Origin: a virus
DNA: 36,077 nucleotides
IMG/VR virus record: IMGVR_UViG_3300046512_000093
Coordinates: 1 to 36,077 of that record
Direction: 5' to 3' (one strand)
Within the stretch, counting starts at the first letter, position 1, and each line of letters opens with the position of its first letter. A model generated the notes under the pieces. It saw only the letters and a program-made list of their open reading frames with translations, ran no database searches and was not told where the DNA came from. This document shows, in pieces, positions 6,589-12,715 of the stretch. The position numbers and the translations under genes were made by a program.

Positions 6589-7038
6589 ATGACGCAAGAC
6601 TACTATGGAACCAAACGCGTGACGGCCTGGCCGCAGAACAAAAATCCCACCCTGATCGCGTCCCCCGAAGGCTACGCTGTCATGTATGAGGGCGGCTATA
6701 CGTCCTGGTCGCCCAAAGACGTATTTGATGCGGCCTATCAGCCGATCACAGCGATGGGTTTCGGCCATGCGATCGCCGCGCTCAAGGAAGGCGGACGCGT
6801 TGCCCGCGCCGGCTGGAACGGCAAGGGCATGTTCATCTGGTTGCGAAGTGGCTCGATCGCATCCGGCACCCCGAAAGACGCCGGCGGGGTGAGCAGCCGC
6901 CACTTCGAAGAGAGCGACCACGGCACTGTTACCGAGATGCCTTGCATCTGCATGCTCGCGGCCGACGGCTCCATCGTGGTTGGCTGGCTCGCAAGCCAGA
7001 CCGACATGCTCGCCGAAGACTGGATGATCGTCGAATAA
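6589..7038 (+). CDS. tad2: Tad2-family (DUF2829) anti-Thoeris protein with extra N-terminal domain
   Basis: This encodes 149 residues with AGGAG upstream of the ATG. Residues about 55-149 match the DUF2829/Tad2 domain: MGFGHAIAALKEGGRVARAG, then WNGKGMFIWLRSGS, MPCICMLAADGSIVVGW and LASQTDMLAEDWMIVE, the last being the family hallmark. Characterised Tad2 proteins bind the cyclic ADP-ribose signal made by Thoeris ThsB and so block defence. The first 54 residues (TKRVTAWPQNKNPTLIAS, GYAVMYEGGYTSWSPKDVF) form a separate small domain seen in other phage proteins of this sort. Activity here is inferred from family membership. A terminator-like hairpin follows the stop. Confidence 0.88.
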   Translation: MTQDYYGTKRVTAWPQNKNPTLIASPEGYAVMYEGGYTSWSPKDVFDAAYQPITAMGFGHAIAALKEGGRVARAGWNGKGMFIWLRSGSIASGTPKDAGGVSSRHFEESDHGTVTEMPCICMLAADGSIVVGWLASQTDMLAEDWMIVE

Positions 7039-7055
7039 CCCGGCGATCGCGCATG

Positions 7056-7082
7056 CCTGCCGTGCGGCCGGCAGGAATTTTT
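7056..7082 (+). terminator. Intrinsic terminator-like hairpin after the Tad2-like gene
   Basis: CCTGCCG (7056-7062) pairs with CGGCAGG (7069-7075) around a six-base loop, followed by AATTTTTC. It would end or attenuate transcription before the next gene, whose ribosome site (GAGGAG) lies just downstream. Confidence 0.65.
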
Positions 7083-7103
7083 CATCAACGAGGAGTTTGA
7101 AAC

Positions 7104-8276
7104 ATGCCCCCGAAAGGTAAGAACGATGAAGAAGTGCAGGCAGGTGCTGGACCGGAAGCAGGCAGCACAGCGACGGAAATTGACGCTGGCGCGGCTGGCG
7201 ATGGTCGCCCAGGCCCGGACGGCCTGGCCGGCACAGATCCGGGCGGCGACGCCGGAGCAACGGACCCGGATGCACGGGACAATGGCGCAGTGGATGACCA
7301 GGGCGCGGCGCTGGCAGCTGCCCAGCCTGGCGGCGCTGGCGCTGACGATGGGAAGGCGGTGAGCGATGGAGCCACATCGGATAGCGGCGACGGCGGAGGA
7401 AATGCAGGAAGCCTTGAGGCAGATTGCAAAGCAGATGGAGCTCCCCTCGGATCTGATCCGCAGCAAAGCGGAAACGACGGCGATGGAAGTGCAGATGCGG
7501 CGGCTGCAGCAACAGGCGCAGCTGCATCCGACCCTACGGATAATAGCACTGAGCACACGACGATCGGAGCTGCAGGCTCTGCGACGGACGATCTTTCAGC
7601 AGCTATTGACAATGAGGGCAATGGCGCCGCCGCCGATGCTGATGGTGCCAAAGGGCTCGACCAGGCCGGAGGAATGGACGGTGTTGCCTCCGGAGGAGAC
7701 GCCGGAGGAGACGCCGGAGGAAACGAAGGCCCGCAACCTGCTGGCGGATCTGACGGTGGAGCTGCGGCGGGTGTTGGTGCAGCTGGCGGAGATCTCGCAG
7801 CTGACGGAGCCGGAAACGGCGCGGATGGTACAGCGGGAAATGAGCCTGTAGCGGCCGAAGGCAGGCCGATCGATTGGGCTGCCTTTGCCGGCATGCGGGT
7901 GCTGTGGAGCACCTATGATTGCGGGCTCGACATCGTCGAGAGCATGCGTGTCGGCGAAGCCGTGCCCTCGCCCAATCTCTTCCAGGAGAATGACCTGGTG
8001 CGCGAGCTGGTGCACTTCACGCGCCGGCTCGGCCGCAATGCCACGCCGGAGATCCTCGCGCAGCATCTGTTCCTGAAGAAATATTGGGACAGCAACATCA
8101 TCGAGCCGCCGGCGGCGATCGCGCTCAAGGCCTTCATCAACACCCTGCTCGACTTCGACGACTTCGTTGCCGCCGAGCGGAAGAAACTGTCGCCTGCAGA
8201 GACGATGGCGCAGAGGCCCGTGCCGATCGAGGACACCACGCTCGAGCTGACCGACGATCCGCTGGCGACCTGGTGA
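7104..8276 (+). CDS. Protein with long Gly/Ala/Asp-rich N-terminus and conserved-looking C-terminal domain
   Basis: This encodes 390 residues, with GAGGAG at good spacing before the ATG. Residues about 10-253 are an acidic low-complexity tract of Gly, Ala and Asp with a 12-bp tandem repeat in it. Residues about 254-390 are ordinary protein (RPIDWAAFAGMRVLWSTYDC, NLFQENDLVRELVHFTRRLG, EILAQHLFLKKYWDSN), with codon use like the neighbours. In the low-complexity part, codons start with G almost throughout and third positions are mixed, unlike other genes here. The neighbouring frame (7126-7851) is therefore also nearly open. The C-terminal domain is certainly coding. The N-terminal tract is probably disordered. 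Function unknown; it lies between two probable anti-signalling genes. Confidence 0.7.
   Translation: MPPKGKNDEEVQAGAGPEAGSTATEIDAGAAGDGRPGPDGLAGTDPGGDAGATDPDARDNGAVDDQGAALAAAQPGGAGADDGKAVSDGATSDSGDGGGNAGSLEADCKADGAPLGSDPQQSGNDGDGSADAAAAATGAAASDPTDNSTEHTTIGAAGSATDDLSAAIDNEGNGAAADADGAKGLDQAGGMDGVASGGDAGGDAGGNEGPQPAGGSDGGAAAGVGAAGGDLAADGAGNGADGTAGNEPVAAEGRPIDWAAFAGMRVLWSTYDCGLDIVESMRVGEAVPSPNLFQENDLVRELVHFTRRLGRNATPEILAQHLFLKKYWDSNIIEPPAAIALKAFINTLLDFDDFVAAERKKLSPAETMAQRPVPIEDTTLELTDDPLATW
7126..7851 (+). other. Overlapping alternative reading frames within the low-complexity gene
   Basis: In the frame shifted +1 relative to the gene at 7104, two ORFs follow each other: 7126-7362 (78 residues, MKKCRQVLDRKQ...) and 7366-7851 (161 residues, MEPHRIAATAEEMQEALRQI...), separated by one TGA. 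The second has GGTGAG before its ATG. Both look helical and would be basic or amphipathic. Their third positions are nearly all G, which follows mechanically from the GNN codons of the main frame, so they are most simply shadows. Expression of a second product cannot be excluded. Confidence 0.3.
7689..7724 (+). repeat. Three tandem copies of a 12-bp unit
   Basis: TCCGGAGGAGAC, GCCGGAGGAGAC and GCCGGAGGAAAC run head to tail. In the main frame they encode GGDA-type repeats, and in the +1 frame PEET repeats. They indicate slippage-type expansion of the low-complexity tract. Confidence 0.8.
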
Positions 8277-8354
8277 TCCATGACGATACCAGGTCTAAGT
8301 TACAATCTTGCGGCCATGAGAGCCTACATCCGCCGCCTTGAACAGGAGAAGAGC

Positions 8355-8594
8355 ATGCCCGATGAAAAGAGGATGATCGACAGCACGTCGGACGATCGCA
8401 CTGTCAACAACACGCTGCGGCAGGAATACCGCGTCCTTTCCGACAAGGAAAAGGAACTGATGGCGAGGATCAAATCCTGCGGCCAGGAACTGCTCGATAT
8501 CATCGCGGAATGCGGCGGCAGCCGCGAACTGTCGATCGCCAAGACCAAGACCGAAGAAGCGGTGATGTGGGCGGTGAAACATGTCACAGCTTGA
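8355..8594 (+). CDS. acb2: Acb2/Tad1-family cyclic-nucleotide sponge
   Basis: This encodes 79 residues from the ATG at 8355, which has AGGAG eight bases upstream. In-frame ATGs at 8280 and 8316 lack such a site. The sequence follows the Acb2/Tad1 hairpin family: NNTLRQEYRVLSDKEKELM, then ARIKSCGQELLDIIAECG and the hallmark SRELSIAKTKTEEAVMWAV near the C-terminus. Acb2 proteins sequester cyclic di- and trinucleotides made by CBASS enzymes, and Tad1 relatives bind Thoeris signals. Together with the Tad2-like gene it suggests an anti-signalling module. Which nucleotide it binds cannot be read from the sequence. It overlaps the next gene by 14 bases. Confidence 0.82.
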   Translation: MPDEKRMIDSTSDDRTVNNTLRQEYRVLSDKEKELMARIKSCGQELLDIIAECGGSRELSIAKTKTEEAVMWAVKHVTA

Positions 8595-8841
8595 CAGCCC
8601 AGAAATGAGCAAATCCGAAGTCATTGAAATGATGCGCCAGTGCCGAGAAGATATCGTGTGCCTTCGAGCAAAGATCGCCGAGCTGGGGCCCAAAGCTCAT
8701 GCCTATGACACCTTAACGCAGGTTCTCGGGTTGCTGCCTCGACAGTCGCAGGCCTACGGCGTGGACATCGTGTATTCACTCGAACGCCGTCTGAAGGCCC
8801 TCGGGGCGGTTCCTGGCGTCGTGGTGCAAGACCCAGAATAA
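8581..8841 (+). CDS. Hypothetical protein with N-terminal coiled coil
   Basis: This encodes 86 residues, starting inside the end of the Acb2/Tad1-like gene, so the two are probably coupled. The first half (MSKSEVIEMMRQCREDIVCL, RAKIAELGPKAHAYDTL) looks like a coiled coil. The second half (VDIVYSLERRLKALGAVPG) is a helix with a hydrophobic tail. No family recognised. A strong GC-rich hairpin follows the stop. Its position next to the sponge gene makes it an accessory candidate of the same module. Confidence 0.65.
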   Translation: MSQLDSPEMSKSEVIEMMRQCREDIVCLRAKIAELGPKAHAYDTLTQVLGLLPRQSQAYGVDIVYSLERRLKALGAVPGVVVQDPE

Positions 8842-8848
8842 TCCATAC

Positions 8849-8880
8849 CCGCCGCGCCTGAAGGGGATGGCGCGGCGGTT
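8849..8880 (+). terminator. Strong GC-rich hairpin
   Basis: CCGCCGCGCC (8849-8858) pairs perfectly with GGCGCGGCGG (8869-8878) around a ten-base loop. Only TT follows, so it may attenuate, protect the 3' end, or need Rho, rather than act as a classic terminator. Confidence 0.5.
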
Positions 8881-8906
8881 GCATTCTCCAGCATGACAGG
8901 GCGCTC

Positions 8907-10820
8907 GTGGCAAAAACACTAAAAATTCAGGCAGGCACCAAGGGAACGCGCGCACATTTTCTCGACGCGATGAGCGACCTTGAGGAGCAAAAAAGCCTCT
9001 TCGACCCGGATCCGAACCTGCTGCGCAACGGCATCAAGGCCGGCGCATGGGACGGATTTCCGCATGATCGCATGCCGCCGGAGTGCCCGATCACCGTGCT
9101 CGGCATGATGGGCGAGAACGTCTATGTGATTTCCGCCACCGGGATCCTGCATGAGGTCAGCCGCTGGGATCACCCGACGCTGGTCAAGCTGTTCACCCCG
9201 CATGTCAACTATCTGAAATGGGCTTTCCCGGCCTGGACGAAGGCGAAGATCGATCCGGAGACCGAACAGGTCATTCCGCCGAAGGTCGATCGCGTTGCCC
9301 GCGACAAGGCCGTCGAGGCGATCATCGCCGAAGCCGGCCGGCGCGGCATCTTCAATCCGAGGGACAATGTGCGCGGCCGTGGCGGCTGGAAGGCGCAGGA
9401 CAAGTTTATCTGGCACTCGGGCACCATGCTATGGAGCGTCGAGACGAAGACGGACGGCGAGAACAAGGCGACCGGCTGGACGCTGAAGGAAGCGCGGCCG
9501 GCCGAATATGACGGGATCTTCTACAAGCGCGACAGCGACACCATTCGCCCCTGGAAGACGCGCGTCGAGATGGCCGAGAGCCCGGCGCATGGGCTGCTGA
9601 AGGATCTGCGCACCTGGTCGTGGGAGCGGCCCTATCTCGACCCGCTGTTGCTGCTCGGCTGGATCGCCTCGGCCTTCATGGGCGGCGCGCTCGAGGTGCG
9701 GCCGATCGTGTTTACCACGGGCGGCGCCGGCGTCGGTAAATCGACGCTGCACAATTTCATCAAGGCGGTGCTGGGCCCGGCGCTCTATTCGACGGCGAAC
9801 ACCACGGCGGCCGGTATCTATCAGAATATCGGCCAGGACAGCCGGCCGGTCGCGGTCGACGAGCTTGAGCGCAAGGGCAACAGCTACAAGGAACAGGCGA
9901 TCATCGAGCTTGCCCGCCAGAGCTATTCCGGCGCGAAGCTTTATCGCGGCGGATCCAACCATGAGGGCATCGAATTCGAGCTGCGCTCGAGCTTCCTGTT
10001 TTCCGCCATTATCCATCCGCCGCTCGAGCACCAGGACAGGACCCGTATGGCGATCCTTAACCTGGACAAGCTGAAGCGCGACCACGGCCGCCAGCCGGTC
10101 ATCAAGGAAGAATACGGCCGGATGATCCTCCGGCAGATCATGGACGGCTATCACGACTTCTATTGGCATATCCTGCCGAAGTGGAAGAAATGGCTCTCGG
10201 ATCCACGCCTGCCCTTCGACGCGCGCGCGATCGACACCTATGGCACGCTGCTCGCCTGCGCCGAGCTGCTGGTCGGCGAGGCCGGCATGATCGAATGCGG
10301 ACTGCGCGCCGACGACATGCTCGAGGACGCGATCGACATCGATCACCTGGTTGACACCATGCTCGAGGCGACCAGCGGCGAGCTGGGGGACACGAAAGAG
10401 AAGTGGCAGGAAGTCCTCGAGCGCATCATGTTCACGACGATCGACCAGTGGAAGGGCGGCGAGAAGCACACCGTCGGTCATGTCATCGCCAGCCTCGAGG
10501 AGAGCTTCTTTCAGCTTCCGGAGGCGCGTGCGATGCTGGCGACGGTGGGCCTCGGCATCCGCGATCGCCACAGCCCCCAGCCCGGCTATTGCCTGGCGAT
10601 CCCCTTTTCATCCTCGAAGGTCGACAAGATCTTCGAGGGCACGGACTTCTATCGCGGCGGCTGGACCAACGCGCTGCGCCAGGCGCCGCCGGCGGTGGCG
10701 CTGCGCGGGCTGGAAAAGAAGCTGGTCGACGTGAAGATCAACCGCGTGACGCAGCGCTGCACGATCGTGGATCTGCAGGGCTATGATGCTATAGTGGATA
10801 CAGATGACGAGGCTACGTAG
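8907..10820 (+). CDS. Phage primase/helicase-type P-loop ATPase
   Basis: This encodes 637 residues from a GTG start with CAGGG upstream. The nearby ATG at 8893 is in another frame. Residues about 270-281 (TTGGAGVGKSTL) are a Walker A motif and about 313-320 (PVAVDELE) a Walker B-like segment. SFLFSAIIHPPLEHQDRTRM resembles the sensor and arginine-finger region of replicative helicases of the D5/SF3 or P4 alpha type. The N-terminal 250 residues hold no motif I can name but resemble the accessory domain of phage helicase-primases (WKTRVEMAESPAHGLLKDL). It probably unwinds the phage origin or forks, working with the Toprim primase at 4669. Confidence 0.82.
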   Translation: MAKTLKIQAGTKGTRAHFLDAMSDLEEQKSLFDPDPNLLRNGIKAGAWDGFPHDRMPPECPITVLGMMGENVYVISATGILHEVSRWDHPTLVKLFTPHVNYLKWAFPAWTKAKIDPETEQVIPPKVDRVARDKAVEAIIAEAGRRGIFNPRDNVRGRGGWKAQDKFIWHSGTMLWSVETKTDGENKATGWTLKEARPAEYDGIFYKRDSDTIRPWKTRVEMAESPAHGLLKDLRTWSWERPYLDPLLLLGWIASAFMGGALEVRPIVFTTGGAGVGKSTLHNFIKAVLGPALYSTANTTAAGIYQNIGQDSRPVAVDELERKGNSYKEQAIIELARQSYSGAKLYRGGSNHEGIEFELRSSFLFSAIIHPPLEHQDRTRMAILNLDKLKRDHGRQPVIKEEYGRMILRQIMDGYHDFYWHILPKWKKWLSDPRLPFDARAIDTYGTLLACAELLVGEAGMIECGLRADDMLEDAIDIDHLVDTMLEATSGELGDTKEKWQEVLERIMFTTIDQWKGGEKHTVGHVIASLEESFFQLPEARAMLATVGLGIRDRHSPQPGYCLAIPFSSSKVDKIFEGTDFYRGGWTNALRQAPPAVALRGLEKKLVDVKINRVTQRCTIVDLQGYDAIVDTDDEAT

Positions 10821-10840
10821 CTAAGCACCCAGGAGGCAAA

Positions 10841-11077
10841 ATGATCATCACATTGCATGGTGGCGCGCAGTTGCGGGATGATTACGAAATTTCCGTATAC
10901 ATCGAACCGTGGCTCGAGATCCCGTGGCGCCGGCTGCCGGATGCCACCATCGAGGTCGACGACGCCTATCAATTCGACGTAAGGGTGGCGATCGTGGATA
11001 TCCCGTCGCGGGTGCCAGAAGAGCGTAGGAAGGAATATCGCGGCTGCGCTCTAACCGGTGTCGCCTTCTACCTCTAG
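10841..11077 (+). CDS. Hypothetical small protein, last early gene
   Basis: This encodes 78 residues with a strong AGGAGG site before the ATG. The sequence is beta-rich and acidic (MIITLHGGAQLRDDYEISVY, DATIEVDDAYQFDVRVAIVD). No family was recognised. It is followed by a terminator, so it closes the early operon. Confidence 0.75.
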   Translation: MIITLHGGAQLRDDYEISVYIEPWLEIPWRRLPDATIEVDDAYQFDVRVAIVDIPSRVPEERRKEYRGCALTGVAFYL

Positions 11078-11103
11078 CTACATCGCTGCAGCAACAAACC
11101 AGA

Positions 11104-11130
11104 AGCTCGGCCGGTCCGGGCTTTTCTTTG
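11104..11130 (+). terminator. Intrinsic terminator of the early operon
   Basis: AGCTCGG (11104-11110) pairs with CCGGGCT (11116-11122, one G-T pair) around CCGGT, followed by TTTCTTTG. It lies 27 bases after the last early gene and separates early and late transcription. Confidence 0.75.
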
Positions 11131-11230
11131 TCCTAAATCCCCTCGCCCTGTCTCATCTGCGCCAAATCCCTCGCCCAAATCGCCGGCGCATTTAACTCTA
11201 TCCCCCGCCCCGGGAGGAAGAACATACGGA

Positions 11231-11330
11231 GCCCGCGCTCAGATGTAGCCAAGCGAGCGACGGTCGCCAGACGCTCCGCGCTTGGCTGCCGCCGATCGCC
11301 ACGAAAGTGCACGTCGTGAGAGGCGCGGGC
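11231..11330 (+). other. Potential three-way-junction structured element
   Basis: The gene-free stretch contains nested complementary arms. GCCCGCGC (11231-11238) pairs with GCGCGGGC (11323-11330). GCCAAGCGAGCG (11248-11259) pairs with CGCT (11272-11275) and CGCTTGGC (11279-11286), with a three-base bulge. CACGA (11300-11304) pairs with TCGTG (11314-11318). Together they form a closed three-way junction of 100 bases. It could be a small RNA, an origin or packaging structure, or chance in GC-rich DNA. Confidence 0.4.
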
Positions 11331-11400
11331 ACTTAACGCGGCGGGAGCCGTGACACGTTGATGGGTGCGGGGCGGCTTGCTGCCTCGGATCCAGCGACCC

Positions 11401-11634
11401 GGTTGACGGGTTGACCAGCGGTTGACCAGACGTCAACCGCGTTCTCTCAAGGAAATCATAGGCTTATGGCGACGGTTGACGGGTTGACCAACTATAGTAG
11501 CTTTCTACGCGCGAGCGCGGGCGCGTCACGTGAGAATAATATTCGTCAACCGGTCAACCCATAGGTATATGTTCCTGAAAAGATTAAGAGAATGCGGTTG
11601 ACTTTGCGGTTGACGGCGGTTGACCCGGTCAACC
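11401..11634. repeat. Array of twelve GGTTGAC / GTCAACC motifs
   Basis: GGTTGAC occurs on the plus strand at 11401, 11409, 11420, 11474, 11482, 11596, 11608 and 11618. Its complement GTCAACC occurs at 11432, 11545, 11553 and 11628. The copies form clusters of four, two, two and four, several forming inverted pairs (for example GGTTGACCCGGTCAACC at 11618-11634). The array fills the gene-free region just upstream of the terminase genes. It looks like an iteron-type origin or a terminase (pac/cos) recognition region. Nothing else in 11131-11659 looks like a gene. Confidence 0.8.
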
Positions 11635-11659
11635 GGAATAAAGAAAGCGGGAAATACGG

Positions 11660-12355
11660 ATGAGCGGCGACGAAGGCGAGAATTTGGGGCATCCAGTGGC
11701 ACACACGCCGGGCGAAATCGCTGAAAATTCAGAGCGCGCGGCCAAGATCGGCGCGACCAGGGCGACGACCGAGGCCGCCATGGCCGGCCTCGCCCAGGCG
11801 ATCGCTCCCGACGCCGAGCCCGAACAGCAATCGCTCTTGCTCGACGAGATCGACGACCAGCAATGCCTCTTCCGGGGACCGGTGAAACACGTCGCGTCAA
11901 CACTGGAAGCCGCCAACAGGGCGCGGGGGAGGCCGAAGGGCAGCCAGAACAAGGCCAGCCGGGAATTCGCGCAGACGCTGATGCGCATGGGCTTCAAGCA
12001 TCCCGGCCTCAACCTTGCCGCCCTGGCGAATGCGGATCCTGTCGGCCTGGCGCTCGAGCTGGCCTGTCTCCCGATCGTAGAGGGCGCAACAGCAGACGAG
12101 CACATGGCAGCGGCCATCGCGACGGGCGCACTCAAGCGCGACGACGTGATCACGCTGATGGACAAGGCGCATGGCATGATCAGCAAGGCGAACGTCGAGC
12201 TGTTGCCCTACTTCGAGAGCAAGAAGCCACAGCCGAAGGATGACGGCAGCGTTGAGCGTCCGCTCGGCGTGATGTACATCGGCCAGATGAACGTCGTGCA
12301 GGCCGACGACAAGCGAACGATCGACATCACCCGCTTCGATGCGCCGGATGAATGA
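11660..12355 (+). CDS. terS: Probable terminase small subunit
   Basis: This encodes 231 residues. The start is the ATG at 11660, shortly after the GGTTGAC array. The middle carries a basic ARGRPKGSQNKASREFAQTL segment resembling an AT-hook-like DNA-contact region, followed by helices (DPVGLALELACLPIVEGATA, then DDVITLMDKAHGMISKANV). Assignment as small terminase rests on its position immediately before the large terminase, its size and the DNA-contact segment. The sequence lacks a motif that settles it. It would bind packaging sites and guide the large subunit. Confidence 0.65.
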   Translation: MSGDEGENLGHPVAHTPGEIAENSERAAKIGATRATTEAAMAGLAQAIAPDAEPEQQSLLLDEIDDQQCLFRGPVKHVASTLEAANRARGRPKGSQNKASREFAQTLMRMGFKHPGLNLAALANADPVGLALELACLPIVEGATADEHMAAAIATGALKRDDVITLMDKAHGMISKANVELLPYFESKKPQPKDDGSVERPLGVMYIGQMNVVQADDKRTIDITRFDAPDE

Positions 12356-12715
12356 TTTCAATGACTTAAGCGTGCGACACTGGCGGGCGAATGTCGCACG
12401 CATCCTAACGCATTGATATTCCACAGCCTGCACCTGATCAGAAATCAGGCGCTGTTATACCCCCACCCCTCGCGCACGCGTGAGGGCGCAGCGCGGGCGC
12501 GGTATTCCCGAGGGGGTGGCCCCACTTTTTCCGGGCGCGCGGCAAAAATCCGGCTTTGGAAATTCCGCGCGGCCCTCCCCCCACGGGCCTTCCGGCTCAC
12601 ACACACCGGCCCTTTCGGCCGTGCCCGACTGAACCACTCAGCGCCGAACCTAAAGTTTGCCTTCTGGCGGAGGGCGCGGGCGCGCGGGCTCCGGGGTCAA
12701 AAAGGGTTTTGGGTT
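12356..12715. other. Gene-free, highly palindromic spacer between the terminase genes
   Basis: No convincing gene is present. Several hairpins are: CGTGCGACA (12371-12379) with TGTCGCACG (12392-12400); CCTGAT (12433-12438) with ATCAGG (12444-12449); CACCCCTC (12464-12471) with GAGGGGGTG (12510-12518); and GGGGTGGCCCC followed by ACTTTTT near 12513-12529. The large-subunit frame is open upstream of its ATG here, but the residues encoded (Arg/Pro/Gly-rich) look non-coding. A cos or pac site, or transcription processing signals, would fit. Confidence 0.4.

Noticed and set aside
7085-7912. Minus-strand Pro/Ala/Ser-rich ORF of 275 codons
   Set aside because: Shadow of the Gly/Ala/Asp-rich tract. 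Lack of stops follows from the biased composition.
12413-12715. N-terminal extension of the large terminase by 101 codons
   Set aside because: The residues are Arg/Pro/Gly-rich and follow palindromic DNA. The Walker A motif sits at the normal distance only from the ATG at 12716.
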